Part shown: one piece after another, positions 19,659-30,093 of the stretch
How positions within the stretch are numbered: position 1 is the first letter of the stretch
Layout of the letters: each line of letters begins with the position of its first letter
DNA from: Ascoidea rubescens DSM 1968
Taxonomy: Eukaryota > Ascomycota > Saccharomycetes > Ascoideales > Ascoideaceae
Direction of reading: 5' to 3'
Assembly: GCF_001661345.1 (NCBI RefSeq)
Contig: NW_017962914.1
Location: forward strand, 150,439 to 214,438
DNA length: 64,000 nt
The notes under the pieces: model-generated
The model's database searches: none
Seen by the model: the letters and a program-made list of their open reading frames with translations, nothing else
What the model was told of the DNA's origin: nothing
Translations under genes and position numbers: made by a program

Positions 19659-21830
19659 TTAGTTTAAGTTCATGTTACATTTAATACTAGGAAGAGAATG
19701 AATTGAAGGCAACGGGTCAAAGTGGTTATTAAAATTTGATTGAGGAGGTAATTGGGGATTAAAATTATCATGATTTAAAGGAAAACGATTTTGAAAGGAT
19801 TTGAAGTTGTTTATAGATTGATAGTTATTTTCATTGTAGTTATTATAGTTACGATTTAAAATATTTGAATTATTGATGGAATTAATTTGGTTGATAGGGT
19901 TAACAGGGTTATTGTTTTGATTATTTTGATTATTAGATTGATTTTGATTATTATAATTTTGATAGTTATTAATATTTAAGATATGGCTTAGAGGACTTAT
20001 GTTATTTTTTCTAGATGAGAAATTTGAGATCGAGTTGATAGAAGTAAGAGAAGTTATTGGGTTGATGGGACTAATTGGGGGTCTATAGGAGTAGGAATTA
20101 GACAAAGAGTTGAGATTATTATCATTATTATTATTGTTGTTGTTATTGTTATTTATGTTATTATTATTGTTATTATTTATGTTATTTACATCGGTATTAA
20201 TATTATTAGATGTGTTGTTTGTAATATTTGCATTAGAATTAATTTGAGGTAAAGAGATTTGGTTATTATTGTTATGTATAAGTTTTGAGATGGAAGAGGT
20301 AGTTGGAGGAGAAGTTGAAGAGATGGAGGAAGAAGAGATAGGAGAGTGAGAAGAATTTGAAGACAATGGGGAGGAAGAGGGGGGAGTAGAAGATGTTGAA
20401 GAGGAAGTGGAAGTGGAAGAAGAGGAAGATAAAGATGTAGACAAATTAGAAGGAGTTTTAAAGCTGATATTTTTGTTATTATTTGTAGAAGTAGAAGTAG
20501 AATTGGAATTGAAATTAGAATTGGGATTGGGATTGGGATTGGGATTGGAATTGGAATTGGGATTGGAATTGGAATTGGAATTGGAATTGAAATGTTTAGA
20601 AGTTGAATTTTTAATGTTGACAGAGTTTGATAGGTTTAAATTTGGATGATAAGAAGGGGGAGATGAATGGTTAATGATGTTATAAATTTTGAAGGAATGC
20701 TGGTTTGATTTGTTGATTTTTGTTGGAGGAATTGGAGTTAAATCGTTTGATTTAATCTTGGTGATAACTTTTTGAATATCAGATATCATTGAATTTAAAA
20801 GAGAGATTTTGTCATTATTTGTTGAGTTGTCGTTTATTAGGAAATTGTTGATGAGAGTATGAGTCTTTTTCTTAAAATCCTTTGAAGGGTTGTAAGGTTC
20901 GTCGTCATTATATTCAGTGTCACTGGAGCCTAATAGGTTGCTAAATCTTCTATTATTTTCTTCAATGTAATAGTGAGCTTTTAGAATAGCAGCTTCGTCG
21001 AAATCGGAGCCATTAATGTAGGAAGAAGAAGGAGATGAAGAGAACTTTTGTTTTTCTTCGAGAGGAATTATTGAGTCAAAGTTTGGAGATAGAGAATGGT
21101 TGTGGTGTTCGTTGACAATAACCAAGGACCATCTCTTTGCCTTTATTGAATAGTTTGCTCTAATTCGAAAAGGGCAGGAGTTTATGTTTTTGGATCTTTT
21201 GAATTTTGGTTTTGAGATTTTAATGCTGTTAGAGTCATTGGTAGAGGAGTTGTTTGAGATTGGGGCGTTATCGTCCATTAGAGATAGTTTTTTGTTTTTA
21301 AAGGTTGATTTAAAATGAGATTTGCATTTAAATACGATTTTAGTGTCATCGGATCTTTCGATTACTATGAAGATACCCAAGGGCAATAATCTGTCTTGTA
21401 GCCAGGGTTTGATGGAAGACTTTTCCTTGAAAATAGGAGATTTTCTGTCATTGTTTTGAGAGGTGTTGAGAGCATTGGTGTTTTGGGAAATTATGGTGGA
21501 GTTGGCGTTGAAGAGAGGAGGAGAGGGAATGATGTTGTTTCGCAAGGGACTTAAAGAAGAGCTTGTGGAAGAGGACTCAGAGTCAACGTCGATGTCTGAG
21601 GAGGTGTTTTTAGGTTTGGAGTTTCTCTGGTGGTTGTTGAAGCGAGGAGCAGAGGAGGCAGAGGAGGGAAAGGTCTTGAGAGAAGAGGCAAGATTGGAGG
21701 CAAGTTCGTTGGAGTTGTAGGCAAAGATGATGGAGTTTCTCTCTTCGTTGATCTGGTCGAGACAGAGAACAGAGGAAAGAGAGGACCGGCAGGGGTTGGT
21801 GTCGTCTTCGTTTTCAATAAAGTAGCACAT
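19659..21830 (-). CDS. AFT-type iron-responsive transcription factor (FAR1/WRKY-GCM1 zinc finger)
   Basis: A 723-residue protein. The DNA-binding region spans about residues 139-250: SIKPWLQDRLLPLGIFIVIE, RSDDTKIVFKCKSHFKS, then INSCPFRIRANYSIKAKRWS and LVIVNEHHNHSLSPN. The presumed zinc ligands are Cys169, Cys219, His243 and His245. This is the signature of yeast Aft1/Aft2, nuclear activators of iron-uptake genes. The rest is low-complexity Ser/Asn with a long Asn-Pro/Asn-Ser repeat around nt 20500-20600. I find no Cys-Asp-Cys motif: cysteines occur only at residues 3, 14, 23, 169, 219 and near the C-terminus (SIKCNMNLN). In Aft1/Aft2 that motif binds the iron-sulfur cluster that reports iron. 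The activator may therefore sense iron differently, or be an AFT-domain protein with another role. Confidence 0.75.
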   Translation of the reverse strand: MCYFIENEDDTNPCRSSLSSVLCLDQINEERNSIIFAYNSNELASNLASSLKTFPSSASSAPRFNNHQRNSKPKNTSSDIDVDSESSSTSSSLSPLRNNIIPSPPLFNANSTIISQNTNALNTSQNNDRKSPIFKEKSSIKPWLQDRLLPLGIFIVIERSDDTKIVFKCKSHFKSTFKNKKLSLMDDNAPISNNSSTNDSNSIKISKPKFKRSKNINSCPFRIRANYSIKAKRWSLVIVNEHHNHSLSPNFDSIIPLEEKQKFSSSPSSSYINGSDFDEAAILKAHYYIEENNRRFSNLLGSSDTEYNDDEPYNPSKDFKKKTHTLINNFLINDNSTNNDKISLLNSMISDIQKVITKIKSNDLTPIPPTKINKSNQHSFKIYNIINHSSPPSYHPNLNLSNSVNIKNSTSKHFNSNSNSNSNPNSNSNPNPNPNPNSNFNSNSTSTSTNNNKNISFKTPSNLSTSLSSSSSTSTSSSTSSTPPSSSPLSSNSSHSPISSSSISSTSPPTTSSISKLIHNNNNQISLPQINSNANITNNTSNNINTDVNNINNNNNNNINNNNNNNNNNDNNLNSLSNSYSYRPPISPINPITSLTSINSISNFSSRKNNISPLSHILNINNYQNYNNQNQSNNQNNQNNNPVNPINQINSINNSNILNRNYNNYNENNYQSINNFKSFQNRFPLNHDNFNPQLPPQSNFNNHFDPLPSIHSLPSIKCNMNLN
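20515..20590 (-). repeat. GGATTG/GGAATT hexanucleotide array in the AFT-like gene
   Basis: Plus-strand units GGATTG, then GGAATT variants, encode Asn-Pro and Asn-Ser dipeptides on the minus strand. About a dozen units are visible. Confidence 0.75.
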
Positions 21831-22368
21831 TTAAGCAATGAAGATATAAGAGCTCTGGTGATTGAAAAGAAAGAGGTGAAAGAGATGGAAGAGGTGAGAA
21901 GAAATAGCAAACAGAGAAAACGTCCAGCAAAAAGCAGTTTATTATATCCTCCCTCTCCCTCACCACTGGGCCCGTGCATTTTTTCAGAAAAACGTACCCC
22001 AGGCGCTCGACCGCAACCAGCCCTGCCGTTTCTCCCGCTACTGCAGGGGTTCATGCTGCGGCCGGACACAATGCGCATTTCCACTGCACACACACTCCCA
22101 CTGGAACGGGTAAATAGCCGTACCCCCACTCTGCGGAGGCCGCGCGCATGGGTGAGAGGGGGTGCATATGTACCTGGACGCGGGACACTGCGGGAAATGC
22201 TGAATGATGGCACGTGTTATAGTTCCACGGCGGTGGTTTGGATGAGGTATTAAACATTTTCGGATTAAGTCCTGAGAAGAAGTTTAAAAAGGTTCTTTGG
22301 AAGAGGTTTTTTTGAGAAGAGGTTTTTTTGAAGAAGAAATGGGTGTTGAGAAGAGAGCGATGCTATCA
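21831..22368. promoter_or_regulatory. AFT-like upstream region with a GC-rich island
   Basis: The gap lies between the AFT-like start and the AST1-like stop. About 21960-22230 is visibly GC-rich and contains CACGTG at 22211-22216. The long open frames on both strands here (up to 220 codons) arise from lack of stops in GC-rich DNA and show no family features. Confidence 0.5.
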
Positions 22369-23751
22369 TTAAAAGTCGTCGACATTCACGACAACCTTTC
22401 CCTGTGTGTGTTGCAGAGCCACTCTGTCCAAGGCCTCGGAAATGTTCTTCCAGTTGTGCACTGAATCAATTACCACTTTGATTAGATTTTGCTCAATCAA
22501 ATTCAAACCCATTTCCAAGATTTTTCGGTTTTCCTCGACCTTATTGGGATTTAAATTCAATTCAAATTTTTCGTAGTCGAATTTGTAGTACATTTTATAA
22601 AAGCTCTCCTTGGGGATAATGCTTCCATTTGTGTTGTATTTATCTTTTTTGTAATTGGCCTTTTCATCGCCAACTGTAGTAATATATTTTGATAGTAGAA
22701 CGTCGTTGCCGTTGTTATTGATTAATAGCAACTCGTTGTAATTATTTAGGAGCTCATTTCCGCCAACAAAATCTAGTATCAATTTGAATTTTCTTGATTC
22801 ATTATTGTTGTTGTTATTGATGTTAATAGTGTCATTTAATTTGATCAAAATTGATTTGACTAGCCCGATATTGTCTTTATAGTCAATCAAGTTGATAGCA
22901 TAGCCACCAATTTCCTTGACTAGGTGGTTGGATTTGGTGGAACAAATAACATAAATGTTCTTGTTGTTAATGCTAAAGAAATTGCGTAGCAACTGAATGG
23001 ACATTATTCCGAGATTGGTACTGCCGCCATTGATCAATATTTTGTAATTGTTATCGTTGATGTTTATTAGCAATTTCTTCAATTTGATCAAGATTTGGTA
23101 ACTTGATAGAAATGAGTAGTTCCATCCACTTAGTTTTTCAAAGCTCATTTTGCTGTTAATGTTGTCGACATCGTTATTGTTGTTGATCTTTAAAAGTATG
23201 TCGGATTTATAGTCGATTAGCAAATATGAGGACAGTGTGCCTTTGCTCAATGGATGGTAATAAATGCCAGTGACCACATCGCCTTCTCTTAGCGAAGTTG
23301 AAGAAAGTAAATTCGGACTCAATCTATATACAACGCCACTAAACTCTCTGCCGATGCCCTTTTTCTTTGATGTTAGGTCGTAAGTGAAATAGTTATATAT
23401 TTTCAAGTCGATTGGATTGATAGCGATACTTTTGATTTGAATGATAATATTGTTATTTTCTTTGTCAGTTTTGCTGAATTTGATCTTATCGTATTCAAAT
23501 TCCAACTTGTAGTTCTTCAGAGGATAATGGTGGTTATGGATGGTGGTTTTAAAGTGAATATTGTTGTCTATAAAGGTGACCAATTTGATTGGCAAGTACT
23601 GGATGGTTCTTAGTGGTCTATTAACGTGATGTAGTTTATGGATGGGCAAGTTATTTTCATTTATTTTAATCTGCTTGGGCAAGGCATTTTTATCGTAGTC
23701 TTTGCTTTGGTTTTTCAAGCGATAATCAATTTTGGAGTCGTCGATTTTCAT
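22369..23751 (-). CDS. AST1: AST1/AST2-like protein of the quinone oxidoreductase (MDR) fold
   Basis: A 460-residue protein. RPLRTIQYLPIKLVTF begins the N-terminal GroES-like part, with KSIAINPIDLKIYNYF and GIGREFSGVVYRLSP motifs. The Rossmann-like half has the stretch LINGGSTNLGIMSIQLLRNF in place of the usual glycine-rich loop. KLILDFVGGNELL and SEALDRVALQHTQGKVVVNV close the fold, as in MDR enzymes. Ast1 in S. cerevisiae helps deliver the plasma-membrane ATPase Pma1 through lipid rafts; no catalytic activity is established. Position supports the name: DPH3 lies directly upstream on the same strand, the order I recall for S. cerevisiae. The gene is unusually Asn-rich, with an Asn run in the C-terminal half. 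Confidence 0.75.
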   Translation of the reverse strand: MKIDDSKIDYRLKNQSKDYDKNALPKQIKINENNLPIHKLHHVNRPLRTIQYLPIKLVTFIDNNIHFKTTIHNHHYPLKNYKLEFEYDKIKFSKTDKENNNIIIQIKSIAINPIDLKIYNYFTYDLTSKKKGIGREFSGVVYRLSPNLLSSTSLREGDVVTGIYYHPLSKGTLSSYLLIDYKSDILLKINNNNDVDNINSKMSFEKLSGWNYSFLSSYQILIKLKKLLININDNNYKILINGGSTNLGIMSIQLLRNFFSINNKNIYVICSTKSNHLVKEIGGYAINLIDYKDNIGLVKSILIKLNDTININNNNNNESRKFKLILDFVGGNELLNNYNELLLINNNGNDVLLSKYITTVGDEKANYKKDKYNTNGSIIPKESFYKMYYKFDYEKFELNLNPNKVEENRKILEMGLNLIEQNLIKVVIDSVHNWKNISEALDRVALQHTQGKVVVNVDDF

Positions 23752-24420
23752 TTCTTGTATATTTATTTGGTATTATAAATTTAAGTAGAAGAATGAGTAA
23801 GAGTGTGAGTATAAATACGATTATAAATATAAATATAAATATAAATATAAATATAAATACAAATGGTTGAGCAATATAAATTGCAGTTCAATTTGGATGT
23901 TGAAGTTGTTTTATTCATGCACCCAACATCCATTGTACAAATGCAATTATTCGGTTCAATTAACCAGGCCAATAAGATTAATCCCTTAATTTGATCCTTA
24001 ATTTGATCCCTAACTTGATCTAATTTGATCTAATTTAATGCAATTTAATCCAATTTGACCCAATTTAATCTTCTAATCCTTGAATAAATTAAAGATTTAA
24101 TTAAGACTCAATGAATATGACCATTAATTAAGACTTGAGTCGTAATAAAGTATTAATTAAAATCAAAACCCTGTATTAAACGCACTATAAACTAATCAAA
24201 TAAAGTAAATAAAGTAATGTAATGAGAAAGAGAAAAAGAAAAAGAAATATTAAAAATAATAATAATAAAATGAATTTCAAACAAGATAATAAAAAAAATG
24301 GAAAATTTAATTAATAAATTTTATGATACAAAATGCCTTGGTGAGTGGGAAAGAGAACAAATTAGCAGAAATGAATAAGCAAAAGGATAAGGATAAAATC
24401 TGATGACAACCTTTAAAAAC
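23752..24420. other. AST1-like upstream gap with repeats
   Basis: No gene is seen. It holds an AAATAT array at about 23815-23862 and, around 23985-24065, a degenerate 10-bp repeat based on TAATTTGATC. The right part is A-rich. Confidence 0.5.
23815..23862. repeat. AAATAT hexanucleotide array
   Basis: About eight tandem copies. An almost identical array lies at 47935-47990. Both are in 3' or intergenic flanks and are probably independent microsatellites. Confidence 0.8.
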
Positions 24421-24729
24421 TCATGCTAATATTGGATGAGAAAACGAAGTTTGGCTGTAGCTAACTTGTTGAATGAAAGGAGACAAGTCGTCTTGATCGT
24501 AAATAATTTGAACCATTAGACTACAACTTGGACAAATAGCTATCTCTTCACCATCCTTCAAATCTTCCAAACATATTTGGAACTTGTCTCCACAGGGACA
24601 GGGATATTGAAATAGTTGGGTGTTGGAATCAAAGGTGAAATCCTCAATCTCTATTTGGTCGTAAACTGAATCAACTAACGAATCCATTGATAATTTTCCA
24701 AATATCGAATTAAATCTAAAAGAACCCAT
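24421..24729 (-). CDS. DPH3: DPH3/KTI11, CSL zinc-finger electron donor for diphthamide synthesis and Elongator
   Basis: A small protein with the CSL zinc-finger signature: [20 protein letters not shown], then [10 protein letters not shown], then [20 protein letters not shown]. The four Cys (CPC...CPSC) bind iron or zinc. Dph3 with Cbr1 supplies electrons to the Dph1-Dph2 radical enzyme and to Elongator (tRNA wobble-uridine modification). The full frame is 102 residues. Known homologues (about 82) begin close to YDEIEIED, so the second ATG at 24685-24687 ([16 protein letters not shown], 88 residues) may be the real start. The extra 14 residues ([14 protein letters not shown]) look like no known targeting signal. 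AST1-like follows downstream on the same strand. Confidence 0.93.
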   Translation of the reverse strand: MGSFRFNSIFGKLSMDSLVDSVYDQIEIEDFTFDSNTQLFQYPCPCGDKFQICLEDLKDGEEIAICPSCSLMVQIIYDQDDLSPFIQQVSYSQTSFSHPILA

Positions 24730-25634
24730 TAAAAAGCTTAAGTATTTATAATAAACAGTAAAACAATAGAAGACTAAGCAAATAATTATTGAATCAAGGA
24801 AATAGGTGGAAAAGCAAATATTCTCTTAGATAATAGCAATAACAACTGGAAAGAATTAGAGATACAGATACAAAAGAAACAGGTTTCAACAGTTTTCAAC
24901 AGCAGTGAGAAAATCGCCAATATGAATAAGAGCAGAGATTAAGGAGTATGGATGGAATAACAAAGCACCAAATATTTTCGTTCTGTGTGCTTTGTAGAAA
25001 AGAGCAAAAATGTAGTGACTTAAATACAAAAATATGCTGTTAACCTTTTGCCAAAATTCGGCGGGAGCGTAAAACACTGCGCAGATCCCAGCACGGGTGC
25101 GGATAACAGCGCGGACACATCAAAGCCCGATCAGCCCCGCTTCCGACCCCTTTTAACAGGAACACTACCCGGCACAGCATACACCTGACACTCACGTGGC
25201 GGCGCTGCGTTTATTCCAAGCGGTGCTTCCGCATCCGGCAACACGGGCTGCCGTTTTGGGGCAAAGAACCAGAGTACACACGGGACCAAAAGCGCGGGCC
25301 CAAAGCTAACCAAAGAGGCCGCAAATGCTCTGCAAACGGACAGTGGCACGACGAAGGGGAGAGCCAGCGGTGTGGACACCTGCAGCCGTGCAGATGCAGC
25401 ATTGTGATCTGTTTGGATGCGTGCTTCTCGCAGTGGAAAGGTATCTACGGTATATAAGATATAGCGAGTATCTCCAGCCAATCTCATCGCCATTATTGGG
25501 CTGCTGTTGCTTTTGATCTCTCGTTTTGGGTTTTTTTTGCTTTCTTCTTCTCTTGCTTTTTGTTCTTTTCTCTGTCTCTCTTTTTCTCCTGTTTTTTCTG
25601 CTTCTTCTGCTTCTTCTGCTACTTTTGGGCAGCC
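24730..25634. promoter_or_regulatory. Divergent DPH3/SKT5 intergenic region
   Basis: The DPH3 side is A-rich. The middle (about 25080-25330) is GC-rich with CACGTG at 25193-25198. The SKT5 side is pyrimidine-rich and ends in a TTCTGC repeat (25597-25620). No gene is supported; open frames here overlap antisense to each other. Confidence 0.5.
25597..25620 (+). repeat. TTCTGC repeat in the SKT5 leader
   Basis: Three to four TTCTGCTTC units end 15 bp before the SKT5 start codon, so they are very likely in the mRNA leader. The same hexamer occurs before FUN14 and, in reverse complement, before NDUFA2. Confidence 0.7.
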
Positions 25635-25946
25635 ATGGCCAACAACACACACATCGCTCCTTATCCTAGCGAGGAATTTCCTTATTCTTCAGCTGTCACC
25701 AACAATTATAATAATTATAATAATTATAACAATTATAATAACTTAAATAACCTGGATTCCGAATATCGAGTATTGCCATTAAATATAGTTCATCATCAAT
25801 ATGACACTGATATTCCCCCAAGATCTCCCCAAAGATCAAAAATTTCACCCACCCATCCTGATTTCAAACTAAGCCAAATTTCAAATCCAAATCTAATTTC
25901 AAAATCAAACTTAAGTAACACATTAACTAATAATAATAATAATAAT

Positions 25947-26012
<66 letters not shown>

Positions 26013-28589
26013 CGTAACAATAATAATAGAAAGAATTCAAATCAGTCAAATTCTTTATCGGATTCTTCTATCTCGTCGAATTCGTCAAATACTTTTAGCA
26101 ACAATTTGAACGATTTAAACAGTTCTTTTAAAAATTTCAATCTAAACGACAACTTAAACAATAACAGTAATAGTAATAATAATTCTAATTTCAATTCTAA
26201 TTTCAATTCTAATAATAATATCAACTATAATAATAACAATAACTATAATAACAGTAATCAGTATAACAATAACGCTCAAGAGATTCCTATCAGAGCGCAA
26301 AACGTACAATATAATGCGCAGTATAATACGCAGTATCACTCCCAGCTAAATGTGCAAGATAAACCACAACTTAATGTGCAGAATACCTCCATCAACAGAC
26401 CCAAACCTCCTCCCTTAAACATAACTCCAACTCCAACCCAAATACCAACCCAAATACCAACTCATATCGCAAATCAAATACCTGCCCAATATACAAGCAA
26501 CAGAATCTCTCCTCCATCCAAAGACAATAAATCAAACCAGCTCTCCCACAATTCTCCCTCTCTTACCATCTCCAACTACTCTGCAAATAACACCTCTTTC
26601 AATCAAAATCAACTGCCACAAAAATCCTCTCCTCCAAAAAATGTTTACAATTACAACATAAATAACAACAATAGCAATAACAATAGCAATAAAAATCAAT
26701 ACAATAACCCCAATTATGTTCCCATTGCTAACCTGTTAAACAACAACAATACTCCCAACTCTCTCAACACCTCTCACACTCAAAATAACATCCCCATCAA
26801 TATCCCCATCAATATGCACAACAACAATCCTTCATTAAACAATACAAAAATCAACTCCAATAACTTTAATAACCTTACCAGCTTTAACAACTTTAACCAC
26901 CTCAACAACTTGAACACCAACAAAAGAAATTTGTTTTCTCCTACAAGATCCCAGTTTGACTTGAAAAACCAGAATAACTTGAACTACTCTAACAGTTATA
27001 GCAACTTAAATAATCCAAACAACTCCAACTCTTTTCATCAACCAAAGATCCCTTCTTCAATTGGTCCCAAAAGAGTTGCATCTCAACCAAACCTACATTC
27101 AAATCAAAATCAAAATCAAAGTCAAAATATCAACGCAAATATAAATCCAAACTCTTCCACAGACCAAAATTTTATTCCAAAACCTTTAATTAGAAATCAA
27201 ACTCTACCTGTTAATAATCAAACTAATAACAAAATTAATAATAATGATAATCATCAACCAAAACCATTGAAACCAATTTTAAGAAACTTTACAGCTCCAA
27301 TTAATAACAATAAGACTAACAATAATACTAATACTAATACTTCTAATTATTATATTAATCCTAACTATATCAATAATGCTAAGTTAATCACTCATTGCGA
27401 TGATTCATTACCTCCTCAAAAAATCAACACTCCTAATGGCAAAAGACCTTTAAATATTGTCCAGTTTACTATACTAAAAAAAAAAGCAACCCAGGATCTC
27501 AAATTTACTCCCTCAATTCAATTAAAATGGGTAAAAGCATTAATTGAAGCCATAACGATTCTACCTATTTTGAGCTATTACACATGCGACGGAGAACTAA
27601 TTAATAAAAGACTAACAACAGAAAGAGAATTGCGTAAAAATAAAGATGAATATTTGAAAAAAAGCTTGAAAATATTGAAAAAATTGGTCAATAAAGACGA
27701 CCCTGAATCAAATTACTATCTAGCTACACTTTATACAGATGGTATAATCTTAGAGAAAAATTATAACAAAGCTTATGACTATTACTGCAAAGCTGCAAAA
27801 TATGCTCATCCCGACTCAATGTACAGAGTAGCTGTTTGTTATGAGTTAGGCGTTGGAACTAGAAAGGATGATATAAGAGCATTCAGCTGGTTTGAAAGAG
27901 CCAGCAAAATAGGTGTTATTACTGCAATGTATAAATTGGGAATGTGCTATCTTATGGGAGAATTGAGCCAACAAAAATCAGCAGCAAAGGCCATTGAGTA
28001 TTTCGAGAAGGCTGCTAAATCTGCCGATTTTAATAATCCTCATTCATTATACGAGTTGGGTAAATTATATGAAGGAGTTTATCCAATTTCATCTCCAGTC
28101 AACAATTTATCAAAATCAGATGGAAATTTCATGAGAGAACTAAGGAAAATAATAGTCGAAATTAATGAAAAGAAAGCGTTTGAATACTACCTTAGAGCTG
28201 CAAAACTCGAACATGCACCAAGCCAAAGCAAACTAGGATGGTGCTATGAGTATGGAAAGCTATGTTGTGTAATTGATCCCAAGAGGTCAGTTGGATGGTA
28301 CAGTCGAGCAGCAGCTCAAGGGTACGCATTAGCAGAAATGGCACTATGTGGATGGTATATCACAGGAGCCTCGGGAGTGTTGGAGAAGAACGACAAGGAA
28401 GCATATCTTTGGGCCAGAAGAGCAGCTGAAAAGGGATTAGCCAAAGCTGAATATGCCTTGGGCCATTTTAGCGAAAATGGTCTAGGAACTGCAAAAAGCA
28501 TTGAGGAGGCCAAAAGATGGTATATGAGAGCAGCATCCCAAAGGCACCCCAAGGCCATTCAGAGATTGCAGAACATGAGAGGCAATTGA
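25635..28589 (+). CDS. SKT5: SKT5/CHS4-type activator of chitin synthase, Sel1 repeats
   Basis: A 984-residue protein starting MANNTHIAPYPSEEFPYSS. The first about 600 residues are disordered and Asn-rich, including a pure AAT run (about 25930-26015). From about residue 650 a row of Sel1-like repeats follows: LATLYTDGIILEKNYNKAYD, then VCYELGVGTRKDDIRAFSW, then LGWCYEYGKLCCVIDPKRSV, then LGHFSENGLGTAKSIEEAKR. In S. cerevisiae Skt5 activates chitin synthase III (Chs3) and tethers it to septins at the bud neck. That protein ends in a farnesylated CaaX box. This one ends QRLQNMRGN with no Cys, so it lacks prenylation, like Shc1. The start is the first ATG after a pyrimidine-rich leader. The three in-frame CTG codons I found lie in the disordered part; none is in the Sel1 region. 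Confidence 0.88.
25930..26015 (+). repeat. AAT trinucleotide run (poly-Asn) in SKT5
   Basis: More than twenty AAT codons in tandem with few interruptions. This is a likely hot spot for length variation. Confidence 0.9.
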
Positions 28590-30093
28590 GTGTGAATCAC
28601 GCATGTACTATATATCTCCAAACAGCGCTATGTATGTTATATACACCAAAAGACGCCAATTGTTTGTGTTAGTGATCACCAAAAAGTTGTATAAAAAAGC
28701 ATTATAAAAAAGACGAATTAGGAAATCTCATTATGTAATCCTAATCCACTGGTGTGGTAACAGAACCACCACTTTGGTTCTGTGCCACACACATGGAAAC
28801 CATGCTTTATTGCATATATACGCGCTTTACCGCATAAACCTAGCATTATCACGTGAATATACTTTGCACACGTGACTTTAAAACGACATTTTTCTGTTTT
28901 GTTTTTTGCCTTTGATTTTTTGTCTTTTTTTTATTTGTTTTTTGTTCTTTGCTTCTTTTTGAATCAGCAAATAATTTGATATTTTTTTCTCTTTTCCTGA
29001 TTATATTTTATTCATTGTACATTCTGTTTGATTTTCTTTATCCACTGTTTTACTTTTCCTTTTCTGCTCAATATAAAGAATTCTGTGGTTTGTTTCTTTG
29101 TTTTCCCATTCTCACCCTTGGAACTGCAAAAAACACTCAAGGGAACCTAAGTATCATTCGAAACAACAGAACTGGCTTTCTACTCGAGATATCTCTCTAG
29201 AAATCCTGTCTATTCCTTATATTTTATTGATTTGGCATTTATTCTTATCAAATAGATCTTTTGTCTACTTTTCTCGATTGCACTGCAATTGTTTCCTCTT
29301 CACCTACTTCCTTTGCCTCTTCCTTGTTTTTGTTTCTTAATTTTAGATTGTTTATACCATTTTACTATTATTATTTTTTATAATTTAATATATAATTTAT
29401 TTATAATTATTTCTCATTATAAATAAATCTATCTAGTTGAAAGCAAACAAAAAAATAAAAACTCCAAAAAAAATTAACTCAACTATAAATATCTGAATTA
29501 CTTTCCTCTAATCTTACTTAAAAAGGTTCAATTTTTTTACTTAATACTTTACTTTTTATTTTATTTGTCATAAATTAACTGTTCAGTTTCTTTCCAACAA
29601 AGTCATCAAAAAAAAAAAATCTTAAAGCTTTGAACAAAAAAAAAAGAGCTTAGTTGACAATTTTTATAACACAGACAACAGATATCAAATTGGATAGCAA
29701 ATTCATTTATCTGATTTGAATAGAAACTGCTTATTTTTGATATTTGTCAATTAATAATTTCCTGTGAGTAATATTAATTTCATTTTGCTTTATTTTATCT
29801 TATCTTATTTTATTCTGCACTTTTTAGTTTCTAATTTCACTTCATTTCATTTTACTTTACTTTACTCTACTCTACTCTACTCTACTTTAATTTATTTTAT
29901 TAAATTATATTAAATTATCCAAATAACCCCAAAAGAAAAACATTTAATACATTAAGACATATTTTTCACTTTATCAATACTATAGCAAGTTTATAACAAA
30001 TCTATACCATAGTTATAACACACTTAACATATTTATATCATATTTCTTAAACAAACAAACAAAAAAAAAATAAGATTTATATTCACTCAAAGC
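28590..30093. promoter_or_regulatory. 1.5 kb SKT5-PCF11 gap with inverted repeat and two CACGTG sites
   Basis: After the SKT5 stop there is a strong inverted repeat (28752-28790), then CACGTG at 28850-28855 and 28869-28874. About 1.2 kb of T-rich, then AT-rich sequence follows up to the PCF11 start. If the CACGTG pair marks the promoter, PCF11 has an unusually long leader. No open frame in the gap looks like a gene. Confidence 0.5.
28752..28790. promoter_or_regulatory. Inverted repeat (hairpin) containing GAACCACNNNTTTGGTTC
   Basis: The left arm GTGTGGTAACAGAACC and right arm GGTTCTGTGCCACAC pair almost fully around an 8-base loop. The core at 28763-28780 matches, at 15 of 15 fixed positions, a second inverted repeat at 36197-36214. 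It could be a dimeric factor site or a structured RNA element. I know no named element with this sequence. Confidence 0.6.

Noticed and set aside
21551-22213. A 220-codon minus-strand frame and its antisense counterpart near the AFT-like start
   Set aside because: It overlaps the AFT-like gene start in another frame and consists of a Ser/Thr/Pro-rich artefact. No recognisable motif.
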